32,588 nt of DNA from positions 1 through 32,588 of the forward strand of contig JAIORG010000053.1 in assembly GCA_021108255.1 (NCBI GenBank), written 5' to 3'. The notes beneath the pieces are model-generated. The model did no database searches and had not been told where the DNA came from. It saw only the letters and a list, made by a program, of their open reading frames with translations. Numbering within the stretch: the first letter of the stretch is position 1; every line of letters starts with the position of its first letter. Of the stretch, positions 18,884 to 27,789 are shown in pieces. A program made the position numbers and the translations under genes. The DNA comes from Anaerolineales bacterium (GTDB lineage: Bacteria > Chloroflexota > Anaerolineae > Anaerolineales > UBA11858).

Positions 18884-19824
18884 TCTTGACTCTTGGTAAA
18901 TAAAGGTCTTGGCACATCCCGGGGTACAAGTACCCGGAGTGATTTGGGGCGAATATCAATGCAGACTTCTTTAGATGGGGAAATTGGTTCACCATCAAGC
19001 TGCAGATATAAATCTGTCTTTGATTTAATTCGAATTTCCTTACAGGAAATAAAGTTAGCTTTATCTGAAGATAAATGATTTCCCGAGGCGAGATCAAAGA
19101 GATGCTGAAGGGTTTCCAATAACGTGTCTCCTGCAAACAGCCACAAATCCATACATCCATCATCTATTCGCGCTGCGGGAGAAACCTCGGCCAGTCCCCC
19201 GGCATAAAGGTGGATGTTTGTCACTAAAGCCAGAACATATATTCCAGATACTTTCTCGCCATCAGCCCAGATATCCAAATCCATACCGGACCAGTTTCTG
19301 GCATACCAGGCGATATTAGCAGCATAAGTAGGAGTTGCCAATTGTTTTTGCCAGCGGGATCTTGGTTCAAGATGGTGAACAACAAAGGCATCAAATCCAA
19401 TCCCGGTCCAGAGCAGAAAAGGGATTCCCTGGCAAACACCCAGATCCATAGTTCGGATCGATCCGCTCAGCAGTTTTTTCACACTTGTTTCCAGCGCGCC
19501 CCAATTGGTCCAGGATAAAGAAGGTAAACCCTGTTCCTGGGCCCATACATTTGCAGTGCCTGCCGGCAGGACAGCAAGAGCAGTTTCACTGCCTATTAAA
19601 CCCGCCGCGGCATTATGCACCGAACCATCACCGCCAGCTACAAAAATCGCGTCTTGTCCTGATGCGGCAGCTTTTTTTGCCAGCTTCGTGATGTGATCCC
19701 CGCCTTCAGTGCGGATAATCGTTATATCCCACCCATTTGTTTCAAGGATTTTTGCCGCCCGTTCAACTAACGGAAAAGAGGGAAACCGGCCTGCCATGGG
19801 ATTGTAAATCAGCTGTCCCCGCAT
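18880..19824 (-). CDS. Diacylglycerol kinase-family lipid kinase
   Basis: 314 aa from ATG 19824, which has GGAG at the right distance. A longer frame reaches 19917 but adds an unrelated 31-residue lead and lacks a good ribosome site. The start QLIYNPMAGR (4-13), the nucleotide-binding AGGDGSVHN (63-71) and LPAGTANVWA (86-95) define the DAGK/YegS/BmrU catalytic domain. The C-terminal part carries the beta-rich domain with DLYLQLDGEP. It should phosphorylate a lipid such as diacylglycerol at the membrane, or a sphingosine-like molecule; the substrate is not decided. It is divergent from the adjacent Ser/Thr kinase. Confidence 0.88.
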   Translation of the reverse strand: MRGQLIYNPMAGRFPSFPLVERAAKILETNGWDITIIRTEGGDHITKLAKKAAASGQDAIFVAGGDGSVHNAAAGLIGSETALAVLPAGTANVWAQEQGLPSLSWTNWGALETSVKKLLSGSIRTMDLGVCQGIPFLLWTGIGFDAFVVHHLEPRSRWQKQLATPTYAANIAWYARNWSGMDLDIWADGEKVSGIYVLALVTNIHLYAGGLAEVSPAARIDDGCMDLWLFAGDTLLETLQHLFDLASGNHLSSDKANFISCKEIRIKSKTDLYLQLDGEPISPSKEVCIDIRPKSLRVLVPRDVPRPLFTKSQE

Positions 19825-19950
19825 TTTTTCTCCAATATTTTTCTCTTGAATATCCTTCCAAAGTTCTCTCACAGTGTACTCCATCCAGATATCACCGTCA
19901 ATCAGTTGATGGTACAATCAAACCGGTAGAATCTGGAAGGAAGCTGTCCA

Positions 19951-20955
19951 ATGATTGAGGTTTTAAACGATCGGTATCAGTTAGATAAACAGCTTGGAGA
20001 AGGGGGAATGGCAATCGTCTACCAGGCAAGTGATCTCATGTTGGAACGGACAATCGCCGTCAAAATACTCAGAAAAGATTTCTCTAAATCCAAAGCATTT
20101 CAGGAACGTTTTAAAGAAGAAGCCCGGGCAGCTGCCAATCTCACCCACCCAAATATCGTGACTGTTCACGATTTTGGATTTGATAATGACCGGTTGTTCA
20201 TTGTTATGGAGCACGTTCCTGGGACCGACTTAAAACAAATCATCAAGAAGTCCGGAGCCCTGCCAGCTGACCATGCTTCCCGGTTATTTATTCAAGCCTG
20301 TGCAGGTATCGGATATGCTCATCGGGCCGGCCTGGTTCACTGCGACATTAAGCCCCACAATATGCTGGTTACTCCGGATCACCGGCTGAAAGTGACAGAT
20401 TTTGGCATTGCCAGGGCACTGGCATCCGTAAAACATGACGAACAATCTCAAGCTATCTGGGGTTCCCCGGCTTATTTTTCACCAGAACAGGCTGCCGGGA
20501 GAGCGCCATCCCCCGCCTCTGATGTTTACAGCCTTGGTATTGTTCTATTTGAAATGTTAACAGGCGAACTCCCCTTTACTGACCCTTCTCCCCAAGAATT
20601 GGCTCTGCTCCATAGATATGAAGCTCCCCCTTCCGCCAGGGAAATGAACCCTGAGATTTCTGCCGAATTGGAGGAAATCATTGTTAAGGTGCTTTCCAAA
20701 GAACCCAGTTCGCGATACAGAACCGCGGACCAGCTGGGGAGAATTGTGATCAGCTTTACTGAAATGCTTGATTCCCAAATCCAGGTAGAAATTCCAGCTC
20801 CGCTTCCGGAAGACAAAGATCTGCAAGCAATCTTGAACCTCGAGAATAAAAAAACCAGTAAACAGTGGTTAACAATCCTGCTGGGTTTGTTATCTCTAAT
20901 AACCGTGGGAGGGTTGATACCCTTTTGGATATGGGTATACTTTGAGTTGAATTAA
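19951..20955 (+). CDS. Membrane-anchored Ser/Thr protein kinase (HCD variant)
   Basis: 334 aa PknB-like kinase. Catalytic domain about 8-275: glycine loop GEGGMAIVY (16-24), lysine 38 in AVKIL, catalytic loop HCDIKPHN (130-137) and DFG (150-152), then SPEQ (177-180) and DVYSLG. The arginine of the HRD motif is replaced by cysteine, making this a non-RD kinase, which may not need activation-loop phosphorylation. A single hydrophobic segment (about 310-331) follows a short linker and ends the protein, with only a few residues beyond. GGAAGGAAG lies upstream of the ATG. Divergent from the lipid kinase, with 126 bases between starts. Confidence 0.92.
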   Translation: MIEVLNDRYQLDKQLGEGGMAIVYQASDLMLERTIAVKILRKDFSKSKAFQERFKEEARAAANLTHPNIVTVHDFGFDNDRLFIVMEHVPGTDLKQIIKKSGALPADHASRLFIQACAGIGYAHRAGLVHCDIKPHNMLVTPDHRLKVTDFGIARALASVKHDEQSQAIWGSPAYFSPEQAAGRAPSPASDVYSLGIVLFEMLTGELPFTDPSPQELALLHRYEAPPSAREMNPEISAELEEIIVKVLSKEPSSRYRTADQLGRIVISFTEMLDSQIQVEIPAPLPEDKDLQAILNLENKKTSKQWLTILLGLLSLITVGGLIPFWIWVYFELN

Positions 20956-21047
20956 ACTATATCCCCCTTAATCAGCCCTTGTTTGGCAAGTATCAGGCAG
21001 GGATCTAAGACAATATTGGGAATATTACAAATATTTTGTGGTTTTAT

Positions 21048-21713
21048 ATGAAAAAACCTTATCTAATTTCACCATCAATCCTCTCCGCAGATTTCACCCA
21101 GCTGGGGAATCAAATCAAACAGGCTGAAGAAGCAGGGGTAGATTGGTTCCATGTTGATGTCATGGACGGACATTTTGTGCCCAACATTTCTATGGGCCCG
21201 GTCATTGTAGAAGCCTGCAAAAGAGTGACTGATCTCCCCCTGGATATTCATTTAATGATTGAAAAGCCTGAAGTGTACCTGGAAGATTTTGCAAATGCCG
21301 GTGCCGATGTTCTGACAGTTCATATTGAAACCTGCCCGGAAATGGATTTTACCCTGCAAACCATCCGCGACCTGGGCTGTAAGGCAGGCATTACACTAAA
21401 ACCTGCAACAGGGGTAGACAAAATAAAACCTTATCTGAAAGATGTTGATCTGGTACTGGTGATGACCGTAAATCCAGGGTTTTCCGGACAATCATTTATG
21501 CCGGAAGTTCTCCCAAAGATCGGGCAGATCAGAAAAATCCTGGATGAGATCAATCCTGATGCTTTAATTGAAGTAGATGGAGGGATCAATGAAAAAACTA
21601 TCCGGCAGACCTTTGATCAAGGGGCAGAGATTTTTGTTGCAGCCAGCGCGATTTTTAATCACCCCCACGGAATACAAAGGGGTATTCAATCACTTCGAGA
21701 TCTGCTCCCCTAA
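21048..21713 (+). CDS. rpe: Ribulose-phosphate 3-epimerase
   Basis: 221 aa TIM-barrel enzyme of the pentose phosphate pathway that interconverts ribulose-5-phosphate and xylulose-5-phosphate. The family blocks are intact: SPSILSADF at the start, HVDVMDGHFVPN with metal and catalytic Asp, DIHLMIEKP, VNPGFSGQSF and EVDGGIN with the second Asp. The start is taken at ATG 21048; a TTG at 21036 would add four residues without reason. The ribosome-binding site is weak. It is separated from the upstream kinase by about 92 bases and followed by a strong hairpin. Confidence 0.93.
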   Translation: MKKPYLISPSILSADFTQLGNQIKQAEEAGVDWFHVDVMDGHFVPNISMGPVIVEACKRVTDLPLDIHLMIEKPEVYLEDFANAGADVLTVHIETCPEMDFTLQTIRDLGCKAGITLKPATGVDKIKPYLKDVDLVLVMTVNPGFSGQSFMPEVLPKIGQIRKILDEINPDALIEVDGGINEKTIRQTFDQGAEIFVAASAIFNHPHGIQRGIQSLRDLLP

Positions 21714-21737
21714 ATAAGTCTCCCAGAGCAATAAACA

Positions 21738-21769
21738 AGGGTCCCGAGCTTTTAAAGCTCTGGGACCCT
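21738..21769. terminator. Strong hairpin between convergent rpe and rpmB
   Basis: AGGGTCCC (21738-21745) pairs with GGGACCCT (21762-21769). The inner GAGCTTT/AAAGCTC arms extend the stem to about 15 pairs with one bulge. The flanks lack a long T tract on the plus strand; on the minus strand TGTTTATT follows. It likely separates the two converging transcripts. Confidence 0.65.
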
Positions 21770-21850
21770 ATTAAATAGATTGCGGGAGAAGGCAAATAAT
21801 CTACCTGTCTCCCACAACGAAATCTATATTTTAGTGTTAATGGTATTGAT

Positions 21851-22030
21851 TCAGACTTTTGTTAGAGTACGGATGCAGCGGGTGCACAAAGTTTTCCGGA
21901 TTTTCTTTCCGTCTTCATATACCGTAACTTGCTGTAAATTTGGTTTAAATTTACGTTTGGTCGTTTTTTTCGACCAGGGGCGGCTTCGCCCAAATTTTGT
22001 GACTTTTCCACATTCTTCACATTTCGCCAT
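21851..22030 (-). CDS. rpmB: 50S ribosomal protein L28
   Basis: 59 aa, read from ATG 22030 to TGA at 21851; a short gene on the minus strand. It starts MAKCEECGK and contains the WSKKTTKRKFKPNLQ segment typical of L28, ending with LCTRCIRTLTKV. Four cysteines in two CxxC pairs (4, 7, 49, 52) indicate the zinc-binding form of L28. A GAGG site lies upstream. The neighbouring asp23/fakA genes on the other strand match the order seen in many Gram-positive and Chloroflexota genomes. Confidence 0.93.
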   Translation of the reverse strand: MAKCEECGKVTKFGRSRPWSKKTTKRKFKPNLQQVTVYEDGKKIRKTLCTRCIRTLTKV

Positions 22031-22246
22031 TGGTAATACCCTCGTTCAATAGTGATTATTTATGATTTCATTTATGCTTGGAAAATCCAGAATCGAAGCC
22101 AGGATAATTCATTCATTCAAGCCCGCCAATCTTACCATACAACAAGTCAATCCACAAGAGGCGCCCTGCTTTTCCACTGTTTTTATGTTATCATTTGGCA
22201 TCTGTAAATTATCCTGACCTATATTCCCAACAAGATGGTGAATTTA

Positions 22247-22609
22247 ATGAAAAAAGAAAAAGGACCTTTAGGCGACATTCAAATATCCAAACAAGCAATC
22301 GCGACTATCACATTCCAGGCAGTCCAGCGCTCTTATGGTGTTGTCGGTCTGGCGTCAAAAAACATTGCTGATGAGTTGGCCCATGCAATTGTCAAAGACC
22401 CAACGCATGGAATTGATGTGGAATACAAAGATAAGGTAATTAATATCGATATCTACATCATCATCGAATACGGCACCAGAATCAAATCCGTTGCTGCAAG
22501 TGTCGCCAACACAGTACGCTACCAGGTTGAAAAATCCTTAGGAATTCCCGTGAACGAAATTAACATTCACGTTCAAGGTCTCCGGATCAGCAACGGAGAG
22601 GAGAAGTAA
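22247..22609 (+). CDS. Asp23/Gls24-family protein
   Basis: 120 aa from ATG 22247, which has GGTGA, a partial match to the ribosome-binding consensus, five bases upstream. ATG 22235 would add four residues and has no such site. The sequence (ISKQAIATI, GVVGLASK, INIDIYIIIEYGTRI, INIHVQGLR) is that of the Asp23 family, proteins of the cell envelope stress type that are often membrane-associated. The DAK2-type FakA gene lies 53 bases downstream, a common pairing whose mechanism is not settled. Confidence 0.88.
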   Translation: MKKEKGPLGDIQISKQAIATITFQAVQRSYGVVGLASKNIADELAHAIVKDPTHGIDVEYKDKVINIDIYIIIEYGTRIKSVAASVANTVRYQVEKSLGIPVNEINIHVQGLRISNGEEK

Positions 22610-22662
22610 CCTCTCTGACTCTGGTAGTTATGACAGCATCCTTTCTTTAGGAGTACTTAGGC

Positions 22663-24324
22663 ATGAGTGATGAACACCCTGGAAATAAAACACCAATAAT
22701 TGACGGTGATCTGTATAAAAAACTGATGATGGCCAGCTTAACCTGGCTGCGGACAAATCAGGAATCAGTGAATGCTCTGAATGTTTTCCCTGTACCGGAT
22801 GGAGATACGGGCACCAATATGGTTCTCACCCTCCAAGCGGCATATGATGAAATATCCAACTCCTCTGAAAAACATGTTGGTGCTTTAGCGGAGAAACTGG
22901 CACATGGGGCATTAATGGGCGCCCGGGGAAATTCCGGCGTTATTCTATCCCAGATCTGGCGGGGATTTTCCAAAGGAATCGGAGAATCAGAAATTTTGGA
23001 TGGGAAAAGCCTGGTGGAAGGACTTTTGCAAGCCCGCGACACCGCTTACAAAGGGGTTGTCCGTCCTGTGGAAGGCACAATCCTGACCGTATGTAAAGAT
23101 ATGGCCCTGGCAGGTGAAAAAGCTCTTCAGGAATCAGAAGATCCATATTTCCTCCTAAACAAAGTGACAGAAGCAGCCCAGGTCTCTGTTGATTACACAC
23201 CAGAGCTGCTTGATGTTCTTAAAGAAGCCGGTGTTGTTGATGCAGGAGGAAAAGGACTGCTGCATATCTTTGAAGGTATGCTGCGTTATATCAATGATGA
23301 GCCTTTGGATATTGAACCGATCCATGTCCAGCCCTTGTCAGTGATTGGAAAACAAGAAGCCATCAACAGCGCTGAACCCGGCCAGGATTACGAGGTAATC
23401 GTTGATTTCCAACCTCACAATCCATTGATACTGGAAGATTATTACCAGGATTTGGAAGAAATCGGCACTTCCATTCAAGTTGGTGAAGGTGACGGCATCT
23501 ACCGGATGCACATTCATGTGCCAACTGAAAAGCGGTATGAGCCAATCGACTACACTATGACTCTTGGAACGATTACCAAGGTTCATATTGAGAACCTGAT
23601 GGTGCAAATGGATCCCTCCACCGGGCAGAAAAAAGAGGAACCCATTAAACTGGCTAAAGTATCTCAGGGAGACGTCGCCCTGGTCACTATTTCCCCCGGG
23701 GTTGGATTTTCACGAATCTTTGCCAGTCTGGGAGCGGCAGCTATCGTAGAAGGCGGACAAACCATGAATCCCAGCACGCAGGAGATCATGGCAGCCTTCG
23801 AGGATTTGCCAACAGACCAGGTAATCATTTTACCGAATAATAAAAATATCCTCATGGCAGCAAAATCTGCTGCTGAACTCTCAGTCAAGAAGGTAGAAGT
23901 TATTCCCACCGTCACTGTCCCCCAGGGATTAGCCGCTATGCTGCGCCTCATTCCAGGACAGGAACTAAGTCAGGTAGCAGCTGAAATGCAAATCGCAATG
24001 AGTGAAATTGAAAGCGGAGAAATAACCACTGCAGTCCGGGAAGTGGAAATTGACGGTATTGATGTCAAAGAAGGAGAAATTATCTCCCTCCACAACGGGA
24101 AGCTGGTAGGCTCAAACAAAACCCTCAAAGAGGGTTGCATCACCTTCCTGGAAACGGCAAAAGCAAACGATTATGAGCTGATTACCATGTTCTATGGGGA
24201 GAATATCAGTCAGGAAGATGCTGAATCTATGGCTGAATTCATCCAGGAAGAGTATCCTGATCAGATAATTGAACTCCAATACGGCGGTCAACCCCACTAT
24301 CAGTTCATATTATCCATTGAGTAA
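22663..24324 (+). CDS. fakA: Fatty acid kinase catalytic subunit (DAK2/YloV family)
   Basis: 553 aa, normal for the family. The N-terminal DAK2 domain has the Mg/ATP motif NVFPVPDGDTGTNM (40-53) and GARGNSGVILSQIWRGF. The middle and C-terminal parts match the YloV/FakA C-terminal region that contacts the lipid-binding partner. FakA phosphorylates fatty acids held by a FakB (DegV-family) protein, feeding membrane phospholipid synthesis. The DegV-family gene downstream supports this pairing. AGGAG precedes the ATG. A terminator lies between it and degV. Confidence 0.9.
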   Translation: MSDEHPGNKTPIIDGDLYKKLMMASLTWLRTNQESVNALNVFPVPDGDTGTNMVLTLQAAYDEISNSSEKHVGALAEKLAHGALMGARGNSGVILSQIWRGFSKGIGESEILDGKSLVEGLLQARDTAYKGVVRPVEGTILTVCKDMALAGEKALQESEDPYFLLNKVTEAAQVSVDYTPELLDVLKEAGVVDAGGKGLLHIFEGMLRYINDEPLDIEPIHVQPLSVIGKQEAINSAEPGQDYEVIVDFQPHNPLILEDYYQDLEEIGTSIQVGEGDGIYRMHIHVPTEKRYEPIDYTMTLGTITKVHIENLMVQMDPSTGQKKEEPIKLAKVSQGDVALVTISPGVGFSRIFASLGAAAIVEGGQTMNPSTQEIMAAFEDLPTDQVIILPNNKNILMAAKSAAELSVKKVEVIPTVTVPQGLAAMLRLIPGQELSQVAAEMQIAMSEIESGEITTAVREVEIDGIDVKEGEIISLHNGKLVGSNKTLKEGCITFLETAKANDYELITMFYGENISQEDAESMAEFIQEEYPDQIIELQYGGQPHYQFILSIE

Positions 24325-24380
24325 AGCAGCCTTGAAGTAATTATTACAATTCAATCCGGGTTTTTCCCGGAAATATAATT

Positions 24381-24413
24381 ACGGCGGACTTATAAATAAG
24401 CTCCGCCGTTTTT
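24381..24413 (+). terminator. Intrinsic terminator between fakA and degV
   Basis: ACGGCGGA (24381-24388) pairs with TCCGCCGT (24402-24409), with CTTAT/ATAAG pairing inside the loop, followed by TTTTT (24409-24413). A smaller six-pair hairpin (24355-24371) precedes it. It should reduce or block read-through from fakA to degV, so degV may have a separate or attenuated supply. Confidence 0.85.
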
Positions 24414-24432
24414 ACAGCTTGGGGAGGTTCTA

Positions 24433-25263
24433 TTGACTACAGCCATCGTAACCGACAGCACATCTGATATTCCTCTCGACGTGCTGAGTAAATATAACAT
24501 CTTTCAAATCCCGGTGGATTTAATGATTGGCAATGAAACTTATCTGGATGGATTTGATCTATCCAGGAACGACTTTTATATCCAACTTCCCAATCTGAAA
24601 CAGCTTCCAACAACCGCAGCTCCTTCAGCTGGCAGATTCCAGTCGTTGTATGAGCAAATCTTTGCTCAGGGGTTTTCCGAGATTATATCTATACATGCAG
24701 CAAGCGCATTAAGCGGCATCTATAATGCTGCACGATTGGCGTCCCTGGAATTCTCACAAAAAATCGATGTAGTGGACAGCCAACAATTATCCCTGGGTTT
24801 GGGATTTCAAGTGATTGCGGCTGCAAAAGCGGCTCAGGAAAATCTCCCTTTCGATTCGATCCTAAAAAGGATCGAATCGATCAAGGAAAGAGTTCATGTT
24901 TATGCCTTGCTAGACACTTTTGAATATATCCAACGCAGCGGTCGAATATCTTGGGCGAGAGCCCGGATAGGTTCAATTCTGAATATAAAACCCATCATTG
25001 AGCTTAAGGCAGGGGAAGTTATTAACCAGGGGTTATCTCGTGCTCGGGAGAAAGGCATTAAATTCCTGGGTGATGTTCTGCAGAAGTTAGGTCCTCTGGA
25101 AGATCTCGTTGTGCTTCATACCAATGCAGCCCAGGATGGAACAAATTTCATTAAGCAATTTGCACCCGAAGGAAACCGGAATCCTCAACTGATGAATGTA
25201 ACTACAATAATCGGAACCCACATTGGACCCAATGGGCTAGGTTTTGCAGCGGTGGTAAAATAA
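24433..25263 (+). CDS. DegV-family fatty acid-binding protein (FakB-like)
   Basis: 276 aa from TTG 24433, with a strong GGGGAGG (24421-24427) five bases upstream. It opens with AIVTDSTSDIP, the DegV signature, and has LPTTAAPSAG, SIHAASALSGIYN and RSGRISWARA, the usual ligand-pocket segments. DegV/FakB proteins hold a fatty acid and present its carboxylate to FakA for phosphorylation. The gene for that kinase lies just upstream. The TTG start may lower translation. recG begins 6 bases after its stop. Confidence 0.92.
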   Translation: MTTAIVTDSTSDIPLDVLSKYNIFQIPVDLMIGNETYLDGFDLSRNDFYIQLPNLKQLPTTAAPSAGRFQSLYEQIFAQGFSEIISIHAASALSGIYNAARLASLEFSQKIDVVDSQQLSLGLGFQVIAAAKAAQENLPFDSILKRIESIKERVHVYALLDTFEYIQRSGRISWARARIGSILNIKPIIELKAGEVINQGLSRAREKGIKFLGDVLQKLGPLEDLVVLHTNAAQDGTNFIKQFAPEGNRNPQLMNVTTIIGTHIGPNGLGFAAVVK

Positions 25264-25268
25264 TTCAA

Positions 25269-27755
25269 ATGAAAACATCAATCAAAAAGTTAAGAAAATT
25301 CTTCCGGTTGGAAGCTGAACGGGATTATGACAACAAGGCGGTCATGGGGGGATTAGCTAATATCCTATCCTCCTGGGAACTCGAAGCCCGGGAAGATGAA
25401 TTGCCGGAACAGATTATCCAGGCAGTTATCAGCCGTTTAAGGGATTACCATCGCTTAAGCGAGGAATCCAGGGAAGTAGCATTAAAGGGAATCTGGAAGC
25501 GGGTCAACAAGGAATCTTTGCAGGATAAAAAACGGGACAAGGTGGATGAGGTAAATCTACCAACTGATAAACCAGCTCCCGCACCCCAACAGATTTCTGA
25601 ACATCCTGCCCAGAAAAAAGAACCAAGCCAACCCAAACAGAAAAAACAACAAGTAGAAAAAACTGTCACCCCCCCAGCAGAAAAACTGGATTTTGATACC
25701 CCGGTTAACAGCATAAAGGGAATCGGCGAAAAGAAAACAGCAGCTCTAACCAGGATGGGTATCTCCTCCATCAGAGATTTGCTGTACACCTTCCCGAGGC
25801 GGCATGATGACTACTCAAAACTAAAACCAATCGGCAGTTTGTGGTTTGGTGAAGAAGTCACGGTAATTGGGACAATCGATAGCGTATCCACCCGCAGCGT
25901 TCGTGGTGGAAAAATGAAACTGGTTGAAGCCATGGTTTCAGATAAAAGCGGGGCGCTAAGGGTAACCTGGTTTAACCAACCCTGGTTGGAGGGACAGCTT
26001 TCTCGCGCAAAACATGTTGTCTTAAGCGGAGAAATTGAACAATATCTTGGCCGATTGACCATGAATAACCCTGAATGGGAGCCGCTGAGTAATGAGCAGC
26101 TGCACACTAATCGGATCGTCCCGGTTTATCCTCTCACCAAAGATATCACTCAAAAATGGCTGCGCGGGGTTCTGCACGACACTGTCCAGAAATATGGACC
26201 CAGTATAGAAGATCCCCTGCCTGACCAACTCCGTTCAAGTATCTCCCTTCCTGTGTTATCCACCGCAATCCAGGAAATCCACTTCCCGGACTCGGATCAA
26301 TCACTTCAAAAAGCAAAACAACGACTGGCTTTTGATGAACTATTCCTGCTTCAAATGGGTGTCCTGAAACAGAAAAAACAATGGGAAAATCGTCCCGGTC
26401 AGGTTTTTGACAGCCCGGATGTATGGATAAATTCCAGGCTGGAACAGCTCCCTTTCCAATTAACGAAGGCACAAATCAAAACTCTGACACAGGTTCGGGA
26501 AGATCTGTGCTCAGGTCATCCTATGAACCGATTGCTCCAGGGAGATGTGGGGTCTGGCAAGACGGTCATCGCAGCGCTGGCAGCATTAATTGTTGTCCGC
26601 CAGGGAGCCCAGGCGGCATTCATGGCCCCCACCAGCATTCTGGCTGAACAGCATTTTCAAAGTCTGAAAAAATTACTGGGCAATAACCCAGATGAAATAA
26701 AAGAAAATGAAATCACCCTCTTGATCGGTTCTACACCGGAAGATCAAAAAGAACAAATCCGTAAAAAACTCTCTCAGGGTGAGATTAAATTGGTAATTGG
26801 CACCCACGCTCTACTCCAAGAACCGGTTGAATTCCAAAACCTGCAGCTCGCTATAGTCGATGAACAGCACCGCTTCGGCGTTGAACAAAGGGGAACATTG
26901 CGTCAAAAAGGAAATAATCCACACCTGTTGGTGATGACCGCTACCCCAATCCCCCGTTCACTGGCACTGACAACATTTGGTGATCTGGAACTATCCGTGA
27001 TCGATGAATTACCACCCGGAAGGTTGCCGGTTGAGACCCATGTACTCTTCCCCAGGGAAATTGAACGGGCATATAGTCTAGTCCGCCGGCAGGTCGATAA
27101 AGGCAATCAAGCTTTTATCATCTATCCACTGGTTGAAGAAAGTGAGAAAATTGATGAAAAAGCCGCTGTGGAAGAATTCAGCCGGCTCCAAAAAGAAATT
27201 TTCCCCTCTTATTCGCTTGGGTTGCTGCACGGACAGATGCGTCCAGATGATAAAGAGAGTGTAATGACTCTTTTCCGTGATAAGGAAATCCAGATCCTTG
27301 TTTCCACCTCAGTAGTGGAAGTGGGTGTGGATATCCCGGGAGCAACTGTGATGTTAGTCGAAGGCGCTCATCGTTTTGGGCTCGCTCAACTGCACCAGTT
27401 CCGGGGACGAGTGGGACGTAGCGATCAAAAATCCTACTGCATCTTGATACCCGGAAACGCTGAAGAAATAGAAAATCAAAGGCTGCAGGCAATGGTAGAA
27501 ACTAATGATGGTTTTGTGTTAGCTGAAAAGGATCTGGAAATCCGCGGACCGGGACAATTCCTTGGAACCCGCCAATCAGGGTACACTGAATTGAAATTAG
27601 CCAGCATCACAGATTTGAAATTAGTCGAGCAAGCCCGTCAGCATGCATCAGAACTTTTCCGTCAGGATCCTGAATTAAGTCAGGAAAACCATCAAAAATT
27701 AGCTCTCGCTGTTAACCAATTCTGGACGCTGAAAAACTCAGGCGATATTAGCTGA
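25269..27755 (+). CDS. recG: ATP-dependent DNA helicase RecG
   Basis: 828 aa, longer than the usual 690-700. The extra 140 residues at the N-terminus are a helical part (1-80) plus a Lys/Pro/Gln-rich linker (85-137) before the wedge/OB domain, which starts near IKGIGEKK (149-156). The helicase core shows Walker A GDVGSGKT (425-432), DEQHRFGVEQR, MTATPIPRSL, then VVEVGVDIPGA and HQFRGRVGRSD. RecG remodels stalled forks and branch-migrates Holliday junctions. rsmD, often found between recG and coaD, is absent here. Confidence 0.96.
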   Translation: MKTSIKKLRKFFRLEAERDYDNKAVMGGLANILSSWELEAREDELPEQIIQAVISRLRDYHRLSEESREVALKGIWKRVNKESLQDKKRDKVDEVNLPTDKPAPAPQQISEHPAQKKEPSQPKQKKQQVEKTVTPPAEKLDFDTPVNSIKGIGEKKTAALTRMGISSIRDLLYTFPRRHDDYSKLKPIGSLWFGEEVTVIGTIDSVSTRSVRGGKMKLVEAMVSDKSGALRVTWFNQPWLEGQLSRAKHVVLSGEIEQYLGRLTMNNPEWEPLSNEQLHTNRIVPVYPLTKDITQKWLRGVLHDTVQKYGPSIEDPLPDQLRSSISLPVLSTAIQEIHFPDSDQSLQKAKQRLAFDELFLLQMGVLKQKKQWENRPGQVFDSPDVWINSRLEQLPFQLTKAQIKTLTQVREDLCSGHPMNRLLQGDVGSGKTVIAALAALIVVRQGAQAAFMAPTSILAEQHFQSLKKLLGNNPDEIKENEITLLIGSTPEDQKEQIRKKLSQGEIKLVIGTHALLQEPVEFQNLQLAIVDEQHRFGVEQRGTLRQKGNNPHLLVMTATPIPRSLALTTFGDLELSVIDELPPGRLPVETHVLFPREIERAYSLVRRQVDKGNQAFIIYPLVEESEKIDEKAAVEEFSRLQKEIFPSYSLGLLHGQMRPDDKESVMTLFRDKEIQILVSTSVVEVGVDIPGATVMLVEGAHRFGLAQLHQFRGRVGRSDQKSYCILIPGNAEEIENQRLQAMVETNDGFVLAEKDLEIRGPGQFLGTRQSGYTELKLASITDLKLVEQARQHASELFRQDPELSQENHQKLALAVNQFWTLKNSGDIS

Positions 27756-27789
27756 TAACACTGCTGCCAGACACGTCTAGGAGAATTTT

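Noticed and set aside
19825-19917. N-terminal extension of the lipid kinase
   Set aside because: No ribosome site and no similarity to the family; ATG 19824 has GGAG and begins the conserved domain.
21780-22052. Plus-strand 90-codon frame
   Set aside because: It is antisense to rpmB, whose L28 protein is clearly encoded on the minus strand.
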